Below are positions 41,601 to 51,406 of a DNA stretch of 64,000 nt, piece after piece (within the stretch, counting starts at the first letter, position 1; each line of letters begins with the position of its first letter). The notes below the pieces were generated by a model, which was not told the DNA's origin, ran no database searches, and saw only the letters and a list, made by a program, of their open reading frames with translations. The translations under genes and the position numbers were made by a program. Source of the DNA: Ectopseudomonas toyotomiensis (GTDB lineage Bacteria > Pseudomonadota > Gammaproteobacteria > Pseudomonadales > Pseudomonadaceae); NCBI RefSeq assembly GCF_900115695.1, contig NZ_FOXK01000014.1, forward strand, positions 78,673-142,672. Direction: 5' to 3'.

Positions 41601-44490
41601 GGCGGGTCTCCTTGGCGGGTAACAGGCGGTTGAGCATGTGCAGGAAGTGTTGTCCATCATTGCGCGATTTGGCCAGTGCCGCGCTCACCCCAGCCAATTC
41701 ATGGCCATCCATCTCGCTGGCCGAGAGCACGGCCACCGGTAGTCCCGGCCGCTGGTTCTGCAGTTCGTCGAGCAGCTCCAGGCCGTTGCCGTCGGGCAGG
41801 CCGAGATCAAGCAGAACCAGATCGAAAGGCTGCTCGGCGAGCAGGCGACGCGCTTCGGCGAGGCTGTCGGCAGGAACGAATTCGGCCAGCTCACGGCCCT
41901 GTTCAGCGACCACCAGACGCAGATCGTGATCGTCCTCCACGTGTAGCACGCGTGGACTCTGCGGCAAGTGCTGCAGGGCCTGGGCGAGGCTGCCGAGCAG
42001 GCGCTGTGGGTCGATCGGCTTGCTCAGCCAGTCCAGCGCGGGCACCCCATCGAGGGCCAGGCGGCCTTCTTCGCAGGCGGCCGATACCACCAGAATCGGC
42101 AGCTCGCGATAGCGCGCGTCGGCGCGCAGTTCTTGTACCAGTTGCATGCCGTCACCGTCCGGCAGGCGCAGGTCGAGGCTGATGGCGGCGGGTATTTCCT
42201 CGCGCAGGCGGGCGCGTGCTTCATCCAGGCTGTGAGCCAGACGCACGCGATAACCGGCGTTTTCCAGCAACTGGCGCAGCAGGTTGGCGATGTCCGGTTC
42301 GTCCTCGACCACCAGCAGGCTGCGCCGGCCGTCGCTGGTCGCGGGCAGGGCGGCTTCGGCCAGCGTGGGCAGCTCGAACCAGAAGCAGGCGCCCTGGCCC
42401 TCTACCGAGTCGAAGCCGATATGCCCGCCCATGCGTTCGATCAGCTCCTTGCTGATCGCCAGGCCCAGGCCGGTGCCGCCCTTGCTGCGGCTGTCACTGG
42501 CGTCGGCCTGGGAGAACTTGCTGAAGATGCGCTGGCGAAATTCGGCGGCGATACCTGGGCCCTGGTCGCTGACCTCGACGCGCACGCGCGCGCCACGGCC
42601 TTCGGCGCGCAGACACACCTCGGCGCCGGGCGGTGAGTACTTCACGGCGTTGGAGATGAAGTTGGCCAGCACCTGTTGCAGACGCATGGCGTCGACCCGT
42701 ACGCGGGCCGGCACGCAGTCGAGCAGGCGCAGCTTGACCTGGTGGCGGTCGGCATAGGCCTGGTTGCTGTCCAGTGCTTCCTGGAGCTGGGCGGCAAGCG
42801 TGTAGGGTTGCAGGTCGAACTGCATCTTGCCGGCCTCCAGCTTGTCCATGTCCAGCAGATCGTTGATCAGGTGGCTAAGGCGCTGGCTGTTGGCCTGGGC
42901 GATGCCCAGCATGGTGCGCATGCTTTCCGGTACCGTGCCCAGTGCGCCGCCATTGATCAGTCCCAGGGAGCCGGCGATGGCGGTCAGCGGGGTGCGCAAC
43001 TCGTGGCTGACGGTGGAGACGAACTCGCTCTTGAGGCGCTCGATACGCTTGGCCTCGCTCTGGTCCATGGTGGTGCCGGTGATGCGCAGCGGGTAGCCTT
43101 TGTCGTCACGCTGGATGTAACCGCGCAGCAGCACCGGCAATTCGCTGCCGTCGACACGTAGCAGGCGACAGTCGATGGTGAAGTTGCTGGCGCCTGCGGA
43201 CAGCGCCTGTTTCAGACGGGCGCGCGTTGCGGGCAGATCGTCCGGGTGCACCAGGTTTTCCCAGGCCCAGGGGTCATCGGCAAAACCCGGCGGGCCCTGC
43301 TCCGGATAGCCGAGCATCTGCCAGCCGTGGGCCGAGGCGAAGAAGCTGCCGGCCTTGACGTCGATGTCCCACCAACCGTCATTGCCGCCCTTGAGCGCCA
43401 GTGCAAGGCGCTCTTCGCTGCGGTGCAGCTGTTCGGTGATGCGCTCGGCCAGCTGTTGTATCTGCTCGCGGCGCAGGCTCAGGCTGCTGATCAGAAAGAA
43501 CAGCAACAGGCTGATGCAGACGCCCAACGCCAGCAGTGAGCCCTCGCCGCGGTGGGCGGCGTCGAGAAAACCTGGGGCGTAGTGAAAATTCAGGTACCAG
43601 CGCTGGCCGAACAGTTCCAGCTCTCGTTGGGTGTCGGCAGGCGTATCGATGGCGTTGTCAGCGCTGCTGTAAAGCAGGTCGGCGGCGGCCATATCGGGGC
43701 CGGCGTAGAGCTCGAACTCCAGGTCGCGTTGGCGTGCACCGAGGATGCCGTGCATCAGGTCGTGCGCGCGGTAGGGGCTGTAGGCAAAGCCGCGCAGCGC
43801 GGCCAGGCGCTGCTCGGGAGTGTCCAGCGGTTGGTCGTTCCGGTACACCGGGGTGTACAGCAACAGTCCCGGTTGGACCTTGCCGTGGGTTTCCTGCACC
43901 AGCGTGACGCGGCCGGAGAGACGGCTCTGGCCGCTGCGTGCGGCGCTGAGCATGGCGGCCTGGCGCACGGGTTCGGACAGCATGTCGAAGCCGAATGCGG
44001 CCAGGTTGCGTCCGGCGAAAGGCTCGATATAGCGGATGGCGCTGTACTGCGTGCGCTCGCCAAGCGGGCGCACGCGGAAGTTGGGGTAGCCCTCGGCACG
44101 CATCTCGGTTTCGAAGGCGTGCAGCTTTTCGGTGGGCAATACCTGGCTGAACCCCAGGCCCTGGATGCCCGGGTAGCGTTCTTCCAGGTTCAGACGACGT
44201 GCGTAGGTGCGCCAGTCGTCGCGACTGACCGCTTCGCTGGCATCGAGCAGGGCGGCGGCGCCGAGCAGGATGCTTTCCTGGTTATGCATGCGCTGGATGA
44301 TGGCCTCGCTGATTTCGTCGGCAAGGAGCCCGAGCTGGCGTGAGGCGGACGCGCTCTGACTCTGGCGCAAGCTGTCCCAGGCCAGCAGCGTCGTGCCGAG
44401 CGCCAGTGCCAGCACGCCCCAGGCCAGCAGATTGTTGCGGCTGAACAGCTGCCCGAGCAGTTGCAGGCGCAGCGTGATGTTGTCGCTCAT
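41593..44490 (-). CDS. CHASE-PAS hybrid histidine kinase with two receivers
   Basis: 965 residues. Membrane helix ~21-43, periplasmic CHASE domain (~60-300; LLDASEAVSRDDWRTYARRL, YPGIQGLGFSQVLP), second helix ~310-332, PAS (~355-480), HisKA with His496 (STVSHELRTPLTAIAG), HATPase (~600-715; DQGPGIAAEFRQRIFSKFSQ, GGTGLGLAISKELIERMGG), receiver 1 with Asp773 and receiver 2 with Asp895. CHASE domains sense small extracellular ligands. In receiver 2 the usual Lys-Pro is Lys-Ser. It overlaps the next upstream kinase gene by 4 bp. Confidence 0.93.
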   Translation of the reverse strand: MSDNITLRLQLLGQLFSRNNLLAWGVLALALGTTLLAWDSLRQSQSASASRQLGLLADEISEAIIQRMHNQESILLGAAALLDASEAVSRDDWRTYARRLNLEERYPGIQGLGFSQVLPTEKLHAFETEMRAEGYPNFRVRPLGERTQYSAIRYIEPFAGRNLAAFGFDMLSEPVRQAAMLSAARSGQSRLSGRVTLVQETHGKVQPGLLLYTPVYRNDQPLDTPEQRLAALRGFAYSPYRAHDLMHGILGARQRDLEFELYAGPDMAAADLLYSSADNAIDTPADTQRELELFGQRWYLNFHYAPGFLDAAHRGEGSLLALGVCISLLLFFLISSLSLRREQIQQLAERITEQLHRSEERLALALKGGNDGWWDIDVKAGSFFASAHGWQMLGYPEQGPPGFADDPWAWENLVHPDDLPATRARLKQALSAGASNFTIDCRLLRVDGSELPVLLRGYIQRDDKGYPLRITGTTMDQSEAKRIERLKSEFVSTVSHELRTPLTAIAGSLGLINGGALGTVPESMRTMLGIAQANSQRLSHLINDLLDMDKLEAGKMQFDLQPYTLAAQLQEALDSNQAYADRHQVKLRLLDCVPARVRVDAMRLQQVLANFISNAVKYSPPGAEVCLRAEGRGARVRVEVSDQGPGIAAEFRQRIFSKFSQADASDSRSKGGTGLGLAISKELIERMGGHIGFDSVEGQGACFWFELPTLAEAALPATSDGRRSLLVVEDEPDIANLLRQLLENAGYRVRLAHSLDEARARLREEIPAAISLDLRLPDGDGMQLVQELRADARYRELPILVVSAACEEGRLALDGVPALDWLSKPIDPQRLLGSLAQALQHLPQSPRVLHVEDDHDLRLVVAEQGRELAEFVPADSLAEARRLLAEQPFDLVLLDLGLPDGNGLELLDELQNQRPGLPVAVLSASEMDGHELAGVSAALAKSRNDGQHFLHMLNRLLPAKETRHD

Positions 44491-46409
44491 GGCTGCACCC
44501 CGACTTGCGGCAGATCCAGCCAGAAGGTGCTGCCTTGTCCCTCCACGGAGTCGAAGCCGATACGTCCACCCATGTGTTCGATGATCTCCTTGCTGATCGC
44601 CAGGCCCAGGCCTGTGCCGCCCTGGCGGCGGGTGTCGCCGGCATCGGCCTGGGCAAATTTGCTGAAGATGCGTGGCTTGAAGTCCGACGCGATGCCCTGG
44701 CCCTGGTCACGTACGCTGATGCGTACCCAGCCGTCCGTGGGCACGGCTGCCAGCTCCACGCTCTGTCCGGCGGCGGAAAACTTGGCGGCATTGGCCAGCA
44801 GGTTAGCCAGCACCTGCTCCAGGCGCTGGGCATCGGCGCTTACCTGGCAGTCGATGCCCGGCATTAGCAGCAGTTGCACCCGGTGGTGTTCGGCATAGGG
44901 CTGGTTGCTGCGCAGCGCCTGCTCCAGCAGCGGGCGCAGGGCCAGCGGCTGCAGATCGAAGCGCATCTTGCCGGCGACCAGCTTGTCGATGTCCAGCAGG
45001 TCGTCGATCAGCTTGCGCAGGCGCTGGCTGTTGCTCTGGGCGATTTCCAGCATCTGCTGCATCTGCTCCGGCACTGCGCCCAGGGCGCCGCCGTTGATCA
45101 GGCCGAGTGAGCCGGCGATGGCGGTCAGCGGCGTGCGCAGTTCATGGCTGACGGTGGAGACGAACTCGTTCTGCAATTGCTCGCCGCGCTTGCGTTCGCT
45201 GATATCGCTGATGAAGCCGTGCCAGAGCGTTTCGCCGCCAGGCAGGCGCTGCGGTGCGGCACGCCCCTCGACCCAGAGCGGACCGTGCAGCGGATGCAGG
45301 ACACGGTATTCCTGATGCCAGGTGCTCAGGTTTGCTGCCGAGCGGGCGATGGCGGCGTGCACCTGTGGCGCGTCATCCGGATGCAGGCGGGCGAGGAGTG
45401 GGCCGGCATCCTCGCTGACTTCTTCAGGCGTGCAGCCGTAAACGTCGCGGATACCGGCGCTGGCATAGGGGAAGCAACTGCTGCCATCGGCGCGCAGCAG
45501 ATACTGGTAGACCATGCCCGGCAGCTGTGCGGCGATGCGCTGCAGGCGCAGGCGTGCCTCTTCGCGCTGGCTGAGATCGTTGGCCACCAGCAGGTAGCCT
45601 TGGAGCGGCTGGCCTTCAGCGCGGATCGGCGAGAGATTCAGGCGCACCGGCAGGTGCTGTCCGTTGCGTGCGCGCAGCTGCCCCTCGGTGCTCTGCGGCC
45701 CGCTGCTGCAGGCAATGCACAGGCGCTCGTACTGGCCTGGCTCGAGCAGCAGCTGCGGCAGGTACTTGTTCTCCAGCTCAGCGGGCGAATAGCCCAGTAG
45801 CTGCTGCGCTTCGTGGTTGCTGCGCAGTACACGGCCCTGTGGGTCAAGCACCAGCACTGCGCTGCCGGCGTTGTCCAGCATGGCCTGGTGCATGGCGCTC
45901 TGTTCGGCCTGGCGACGCGCCTGCAGGCGCAGCTCGAACAACTCGGCGGTCAGTTGTGCCAGGTGCTGCAACTGAGCGCGTTGGTGGTTGTCGAGGTGGC
46001 GCGGCTGGCGGTCGATCACGCACAGGGTGCCGAGCGCCAGGCCCCGGCCGTCGTGCAGCGGCATGCCGGCGTAGAAGCGGATGTGCGGGTCGGAAGTGAC
46101 CAGCGGGTTGTCGCGAAAACGGGCGTCATCCAGGGCATTGTCCACTTCCAGTGGCGCGTCGGCAGCCACCGCATGGGCGCAGAAGGCCAGCTCGCGTGCG
46201 GTTTGCTCGGCATCCAGGCCAACCCGGCTCTTGAACCACTGGCGCTGGGCATCGACCAGCGAAATCAGGGCGATAGGGGTGTCGCAGATCTGCGCTGCCA
46301 GCGCGGTGATGTGGTCGAACATCGCTTCGGCCGGGCTGTCGAGTAGTTCCAGAGCGTGCAGGGCGGCCAGGCGTTCCTGCTCGTTGGCGGGGATCGGGGC
46401 TTGGCTCAT
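44487..46409 (-). CDS. GAF-PAS-PAS histidine kinase (cytoplasmic)
   Basis: 640 residues, no membrane helix. GAF (~20-165; MFDHITALAAQICDTPIALISLVD, FYAGMPLHDGRGLALGTLCVID), PAS 1 (~175-285), PAS 2 (~290-408; LPGMVYQYLL..., RLHPDD), HisKA with His422 (STVSHELRTPLTAIAG), HATPase (~525-635; NAAKFSAAGQ, DQGQGIASDFKPRIFSKFAQ, GGTGLGLAISKEIIEHMGG). It has no receiver, so its phosphate must go to a partner, most simply one of the receivers encoded next to it. The kinase core is very close to those of the two flanking kinases. 4-bp overlaps on both sides. Confidence 0.93.
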   Translation of the reverse strand: MSQAPIPANEQERLAALHALELLDSPAEAMFDHITALAAQICDTPIALISLVDAQRQWFKSRVGLDAEQTARELAFCAHAVAADAPLEVDNALDDARFRDNPLVTSDPHIRFYAGMPLHDGRGLALGTLCVIDRQPRHLDNHQRAQLQHLAQLTAELFELRLQARRQAEQSAMHQAMLDNAGSAVLVLDPQGRVLRSNHEAQQLLGYSPAELENKYLPQLLLEPGQYERLCIACSSGPQSTEGQLRARNGQHLPVRLNLSPIRAEGQPLQGYLLVANDLSQREEARLRLQRIAAQLPGMVYQYLLRADGSSCFPYASAGIRDVYGCTPEEVSEDAGPLLARLHPDDAPQVHAAIARSAANLSTWHQEYRVLHPLHGPLWVEGRAAPQRLPGGETLWHGFISDISERKRGEQLQNEFVSTVSHELRTPLTAIAGSLGLINGGALGAVPEQMQQMLEIAQSNSQRLRKLIDDLLDIDKLVAGKMRFDLQPLALRPLLEQALRSNQPYAEHHRVQLLLMPGIDCQVSADAQRLEQVLANLLANAAKFSAAGQSVELAAVPTDGWVRISVRDQGQGIASDFKPRIFSKFAQADAGDTRRQGGTGLGLAISKEIIEHMGGRIGFDSVEGQGSTFWLDLPQVGVQP

Positions 46410-49400
46410 GACGCGTTCCCTGTGATCGGTAGTTCGAACCAGAAGGTAGCACCTTGGCCTGGGGACGAGTCGAAGCCGATATGGCCGCCCATGCGTTCGA
46501 TGATTTCCTTGCAGATGGCCAGCCCGAGCCCGGTGCCGCCCTGTTGCCGGGTGTCACCGGAGTCGGCCTGGGAGAACTTGCTGAAGATGCGCGGTTTGAA
46601 GGCTTCCGGTATGCCGGGACCGCTGTCCGACACGCTGACGCGCAGGACCTCGCCGCAATGCTGCAGACGCACCTCGACGCTGGCGCCCACTGGCGAGAAC
46701 TTGGCGGCGTTGGACAGCAGGTTGGCCATTACCTGGGCCAGGCGCTGGGCGTCGACCCGCACCTGGGCATCGCCCTCGACCTGCAGGCGCAACGCCACCT
46801 GGTGCTGCTCGGCATAGGGCTGGTTGTGCAGCAGCGCCTGTTCCAGCAGTGGCTGCAGTGTACGTGCCTGCAGGTCGAAATGCATCTTGCCGGCCACCAG
46901 TTTATCCATGTCCAGCAGGTCGTTGATCAGGGCGCTGAGACGCTGGCTGTTGCTATGGGCGATGCTCAGCATCTGGCGCATGCTCTCCGGTACGGTGCCG
47001 AGGGCGCCGCCGTTGATCAGGCCGAGCGAACCGGCGATGGCGGTGAGCGGGGTGCGCAGCTCGTGGCTGACGGTGGATACGAATTCGTTCTTCATCTGTT
47101 CGGTGCGCTTGCGCTCGGCGATGTCGCGGATCACCGCGATAAAGCGGCGCTGCCCCTGGTGGCTGATCTGCGACACCGCCAACTCCATGGCGAAGCGCTC
47201 GCCGCTCTGGCGCAGGCCCTCCAGCTCGCGGACCTTGCCCACTACCCATGCTTCGCCGGTGCGCAGGTAGCGTTGGATGTAGCCGTCATGGGCATCGCGG
47301 TAGGGGGAGGGCATCAGCATGCTGACGTTGCGCCCGGCCACTTCGCTTTGCCTGTAGCCGAATATCGCTTCGGCCGCATGGTTGAAGGTCTCGATACGGC
47401 CCTGCTCATCGATGGTGACGATGGCGTCGACCACGTTGTCGAGCAGGGTGCGCAGGTAGTGCTCGCGCTCACGCACCGCGCGCTCGGCAGCGACGCGGTC
47501 GCTGAAGTCCTGGATCTGCGAGACGAAATGCACGGGCCGCCCCTCGCCGTCACGCACCAGCGACACGCTGAGCAGTACCCAGAGCGTGCGTCCCTGCTTG
47601 TCCAGGTAGCGTTTCTCCATCTGATAGGCGTTGATCCGCCCGGCCAGCAGATCGGCGACGTTCTGCCGATCGGCATCGAGATCGTCCGGATGGGTGACCT
47701 GCTGGTAGGTGCAGGCCAGCAGCTCCTCGCGTTCGTAGCCGAGCATGCGGCACAGCTCGTCGTTGGCCTCCAGCCAGCGGCCGTCGGGGCCGACCAGGGC
47801 CATGCCCTGTGGTGCGGTATTGAAGGCATTGAGAAAACGTTGCTGGCTCAGGCGCAGTTCGTCCTCCATGGCCTGGCGCTCGCTGATGTCCCAGATGAAG
47901 CCGTCGATCCACAGCAGCCTGCCGTGGCTGTCGTATTCGCCACGGCCCTTCTCGCGCACCCAGACGTTATGGCCATCGGCATGGCGCAGGCGGTAGGTGA
48001 GCTCGAAGCTTTCCTGGCGTTCGATAGCTTCGCCGGCGCGGTAGGTGATGGCCAGGTCGTCGGGGTGCACGATGCTGGAAAAGCTGCGCACCTGGTTGTC
48101 GATGAAGTCGCTGGCTGGATAGCCGCTGAGGTTGGCAATTTCATCGCTGACATAGCGCATGCTCCAGTCGGCGTCGTTGGCGCAGCGATACACCACGCCA
48201 GGCAGGTTGGCCACCAGGCCGCGGAAGCGGCTCTCGCTCTTCTGCAAGGCGCGGGTGGCCTGTTGCAACTCGCTGATATCGCTGGCGATGCCGAGAAAAC
48301 CGGTGATCTGCCCGTTCTCGTCGAACATGGCGCTGACCGTGAGGTTGACCTGGCGCAGGCTGCCGTCCTTGTGGCGGTAGGTCCACTGGCGGGTTTCCGG
48401 GTCGCCGCCGCGGGCGTTGTGTACGAAGACTTCGAAGCCTTGAATAGGCTGACCTGCCGTCTCGCTCAGCTCGGCGGCGCGGGTCTGGATTTCGTCCGCG
48501 AGATGAAACATCGCCGGAGTCTGGTGTCCGATCATCTCCTCGGCGCTGAATCCTAGCAGGCGTTCGGCGCCGGAATTGAACAGGCTGATGGTGCCGCTGG
48601 TATCGGTGGCGATGATCGATACCCCGGTGGCCGAGTCCAGCACCGCTTGCAGATAGGCGCGTGCCGCGCGCACGGCGCGTTCCTGCTGCTGGCGTTCCAG
48701 AATGGCGCCAACCCAGCGGGCGAACAAGCCGAGGAAGTCACGGTCGGCGTCATCGAATGGTTGCCTGCGTCGCTCGGGGTTGGCGAAGGCCAGGGTACCG
48801 AAAGGCTTGCCGCCCACGCGCACGGCGGTGCCGATATAGCTTTCCAGGGCGAATTGGCGATAACAGGGGTGGCGCCTGTGCGGCGAGTTGGCCATATGGG
48901 GGATGGCCAGTACATCGTTCTGCTGCAAGGCCAGGCTGCAATAGGTGTCACCCAGTTCGAACTGCTGGCCGTCGGCGAGGGCGCCGTCGGGAGATACCTG
49001 CACCAGCACCTGGTACTGCTCGCCTTCGATACGGCTGATGATGCCCAGCGGCATGCCGAAATGTTCCGCGCCCAGGCGCAGCGCCTGGCGCAGTTGCTCG
49101 GTGCGGCTCAGGTTGGGCAGCGCGGCGATTTCGTTGAGCGCACGCAGCGCCGCCTGCTGGCGCTGCATCAGGCGCTGCGTGCTGCGCCGGGTGCTGCGTA
49201 GCAGAACCAGCAGCAGGGCCTCGGCGCCGCACCAGGCGAGCAGCCATTTGATCACCAGCCAGCGCTTGTCGCTGCGGTGCAGGTTGAACTGATCGCTGAC
49301 GTCGTGCCAGATCAGTGCGACCGCCAGAGGCGCTGCGCTGGGGTCGTGACGTTGCCGGTAGCTGCTCAGTGCCACCTGATTGACCAGATAATGGCGTTCG

Positions 49401-50272
49401 CCATCGTCCAGCAGGCGCACGCTATCGCCCTCGCTCGGGGCGGGCAGTCGCTGTTGCTGTTGCCAGGCCAGGACCTGGGGCCGCGAATGATCCATCAACT
49501 GCCAGCGCTGGGCATCGCCGGCCAGGCCGCGAAGTTCTTCGCCGCTGTCCGAACTCAGCAGCAGGTCTTCGCGCAGCAGCAGGGCCACACCGCTGTCGAA
49601 CTCACGGTCCAGTTGGGCGAGATCCTCGAGCACGCCCATGGCCACTTCGATGGCGCCGACCTGTTGGGGCCCGTTGTTGCCTTCGGCCAGCAACGGGGCG
49701 ATGGCGCGCATGCCGACGCTGCCGCGGGTCAGGCCCAGACCGGCCTGGCTCCTGGCGCTGCGCAGCGCTTCCAGCACCATCGGGCGCCAGCCAATCTGCA
49801 GATCGCCAAAGTGCTCGGGTTCGTGCACGCGCAGCAGCACCTTCACGTCTGGCGCCAGGTGCACGTACAGCCGAAACGGCTGGTGCGCTTGCAGGCTGCG
49901 CCAGCGCGGCGCCAGGCGGGTGTAGAGCTGGCTGCGGATGCTGGCCAGGCTTTGTAGATCGCTCGCCGGCAGGGCGTGAGCCTGGCGCACCAACTCTGTC
50001 ACCCAGGCGTCGGCAGCGATGGCTTCCGCCAGCAGTTGCGTGCGTTCCTGCAGCCCATGCTGGGTGCTGTTCAGGGCCATGCGCTGGATGTCTGCCTGTT
50101 TGCTGATCTGCAGTTGCCAGAGCGCTTCGCGCTCGTTCAGCGCCTGGCGCCCGAGAAAGGCGAAGAACAGCGCCAGGCACAGGCTGCCACCGATGACTAT
50201 CCAGCGGCCGGCGTCCCGGCCACTGGCGTTGAATTGACCGAACCAGCGATTACCCAGCCTCGGTTTACCCAT
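46406..50272 (-). CDS. 1288-residue membrane histidine kinase: Cache-like, GAF, four PAS (last one FixL-like)
   Basis: Start ATG 50272 (MGKPRLGN). Helix ~24-45; periplasmic region ~46-340 resembling a dCache-3 type domain (VLLRVHEPEHFGDLQIG, VGMRAIAPLLAEG, VGAIEVAMG); helix ~341-362; GAF ~375-545; PAS 1 ~550-670; PAS 2 ~680-800; PAS 3 ~810-925; PAS 4 ~930-1050; HisKA with His1070; HATPase ~1160-1285. PAS 4 reads like the oxygen-sensing domain of FixL: AHDGYIQRYLRTGEAW contains His995 at the heme-ligand position and Arg1015 twenty residues later, as His200 and Arg220 in Bradyrhizobium FixL. No receiver is present. Confidence 0.92.
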   Translation of the reverse strand: MGKPRLGNRWFGQFNASGRDAGRWIVIGGSLCLALFFAFLGRQALNEREALWQLQISKQADIQRMALNSTQHGLQERTQLLAEAIAADAWVTELVRQAHALPASDLQSLASIRSQLYTRLAPRWRSLQAHQPFRLYVHLAPDVKVLLRVHEPEHFGDLQIGWRPMVLEALRSARSQAGLGLTRGSVGMRAIAPLLAEGNNGPQQVGAIEVAMGVLEDLAQLDREFDSGVALLLREDLLLSSDSGEELRGLAGDAQRWQLMDHSRPQVLAWQQQQRLPAPSEGDSVRLLDDGERHYLVNQVALSSYRQRHDPSAAPLAVALIWHDVSDQFNLHRSDKRWLVIKWLLAWCGAEALLLVLLRSTRRSTQRLMQRQQAALRALNEIAALPNLSRTEQLRQALRLGAEHFGMPLGIISRIEGEQYQVLVQVSPDGALADGQQFELGDTYCSLALQQNDVLAIPHMANSPHRRHPCYRQFALESYIGTAVRVGGKPFGTLAFANPERRRQPFDDADRDFLGLFARWVGAILERQQQERAVRAARAYLQAVLDSATGVSIIATDTSGTISLFNSGAERLLGFSAEEMIGHQTPAMFHLADEIQTRAAELSETAGQPIQGFEVFVHNARGGDPETRQWTYRHKDGSLRQVNLTVSAMFDENGQITGFLGIASDISELQQATRALQKSESRFRGLVANLPGVVYRCANDADWSMRYVSDEIANLSGYPASDFIDNQVRSFSSIVHPDDLAITYRAGEAIERQESFELTYRLRHADGHNVWVREKGRGEYDSHGRLLWIDGFIWDISERQAMEDELRLSQQRFLNAFNTAPQGMALVGPDGRWLEANDELCRMLGYEREELLACTYQQVTHPDDLDADRQNVADLLAGRINAYQMEKRYLDKQGRTLWVLLSVSLVRDGEGRPVHFVSQIQDFSDRVAAERAVREREHYLRTLLDNVVDAIVTIDEQGRIETFNHAAEAIFGYRQSEVAGRNVSMLMPSPYRDAHDGYIQRYLRTGEAWVVGKVRELEGLRQSGERFAMELAVSQISHQGQRRFIAVIRDIAERKRTEQMKNEFVSTVSHELRTPLTAIAGSLGLINGGALGTVPESMRQMLSIAHSNSQRLSALINDLLDMDKLVAGKMHFDLQARTLQPLLEQALLHNQPYAEQHQVALRLQVEGDAQVRVDAQRLAQVMANLLSNAAKFSPVGASVEVRLQHCGEVLRVSVSDSGPGIPEAFKPRIFSKFSQADSGDTRQQGGTGLGLAICKEIIERMGGHIGFDSSPGQGATFWFELPITGNAS

Positions 50273-50282
50273 TCGTCGCGCC

Positions 50283-51404
50283 TCAGCTGAGCCCGGCCAG
50301 GCGGCGCAGGCGTTGTACTTCCTGGCTGTCGGCGCTCTGCAGTTCGGCGCTGGCAAGGCGCATGAGAATGGGCTCGCGGCGCGTGTTGCCGGGAGCCAGG
50401 CCGTAACAGGCGCCGATCAGTTCACGTAGCCCGATGGGCAAACGCCAATCTGCCTTGAGGCGGCTGGCCAGTTCGCCGCTGTATTGGCGCAGCGCTTGTT
50501 GCACTTGTTCCTCGCTCAACGGCAGACCGCGGTTGCGCCAGATCTGCGCCTGTTGCAGCACGGCCAGCTCGCCCATGCGTTGCAGCAGGGCGGCGCTGTG
50601 CAGGGGTGTCGGGTCCAGCTGGCAGGCTTTGGCCAGTGCATCGACCCTGTGCTGCAGGTACAACTGCGCCTGTAGCAGGTTCTGGCCCAGGGTTCTCAGG
50701 TCGGCGTCCTGCAGGCTGGCTGCCGGGCGTAGCGCCAGGCCCTGAATCAGATTCAGGGCGGTGGCCGAGCCCAGTCGGCGCACGGCATCGGGCAGGCTGA
50801 CGCAAGGCTGTCCGGTGCTGTTGTAGAGGCTGCTGTTGGCCGCAGCGATCAGTCGCGCCTGTACGGCTGGGTCCTGCTGCCAGTGTTCGCCGAGTTGCTC
50901 CAAGGTGCTGGGTGCTGCCGTGGTGTCGCGCAGTTGCTGAAAGAGTTCGTCGCGCAGTGGCAGATCGATCTCCTCGTCGGGCAAGGCACCGAGATGGTGA
51001 AGAAAGTCCTCGTCGTTGGCTGCCGCCACGTGAGGTCCATCATCTTCGGGTAACAGGCTGCGCAGGCAGTCCAGAACCTTGGGCACCTGGAAGGGTTTGC
51101 TGATAAAGGCGTTGATGCCCAGGGGGCGCACCTCGAGCACGCTGTTGCGATCGGCGCGCGCGGTGATCATCACCAGCGCCACGTCACGGTCCTGGCTGCG
51201 TACCGCCTGCAATAGAAGAGTGCCGCTGCCGTCCGGCAGGTTCCAGTCGGCGATCACCAGTTGCGCCGGTTCGCGCTGCCAGGCCGAGATGGCGTCTGCC
51301 ACGCGCACCTGGCAGTCGACGCGAGCACCGGGGCGCAGGCTCAGTACGATCTGCTTGAGCAGATCGGCGATCCAGGGATCGTCTTCGAGAATCAGCACGC
51401 GCAT
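50283..51404 (-). CDS. Response regulator with HDOD output domain
   Basis: 373 residues. Receiver (~1-120): acidic pair Asp8/Asp9, phospho-acceptor Asp53 (LVIADWNLPDGSGT), switch Lys in ISKPFQ. HDOD domain (~140-335): AAPSTLEQLGEHWQQDPAVQARLI, AANSSLYNSTGQPCVSLPDAVRRLGSATALNL, YGLAPGN. HDOD domains lack the metal residues of HD-GYP and usually act through protein binding. It is the second gene of the cluster, 10 bp before the giant kinase. Confidence 0.92.
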   Translation of the reverse strand: MRVLILEDDPWIADLLKQIVLSLRPGARVDCQVRVADAISAWQREPAQLVIADWNLPDGSGTLLLQAVRSQDRDVALVMITARADRNSVLEVRPLGINAFISKPFQVPKVLDCLRSLLPEDDGPHVAAANDEDFLHHLGALPDEEIDLPLRDELFQQLRDTTAAPSTLEQLGEHWQQDPAVQARLIAAANSSLYNSTGQPCVSLPDAVRRLGSATALNLIQGLALRPAASLQDADLRTLGQNLLQAQLYLQHRVDALAKACQLDPTPLHSAALLQRMGELAVLQQAQIWRNRGLPLSEEQVQQALRQYSGELASRLKADWRLPIGLRELIGACYGLAPGNTRREPILMRLASAELQSADSQEVQRLRRLAGLS

Positions 51405-51406
51405 GT

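Noticed and set aside
46454..48556. 700-codon rightward frame inside the giant kinase gene
   Set aside because: Antisense shadow; the kinase on the other strand has complete domains with correct motifs.
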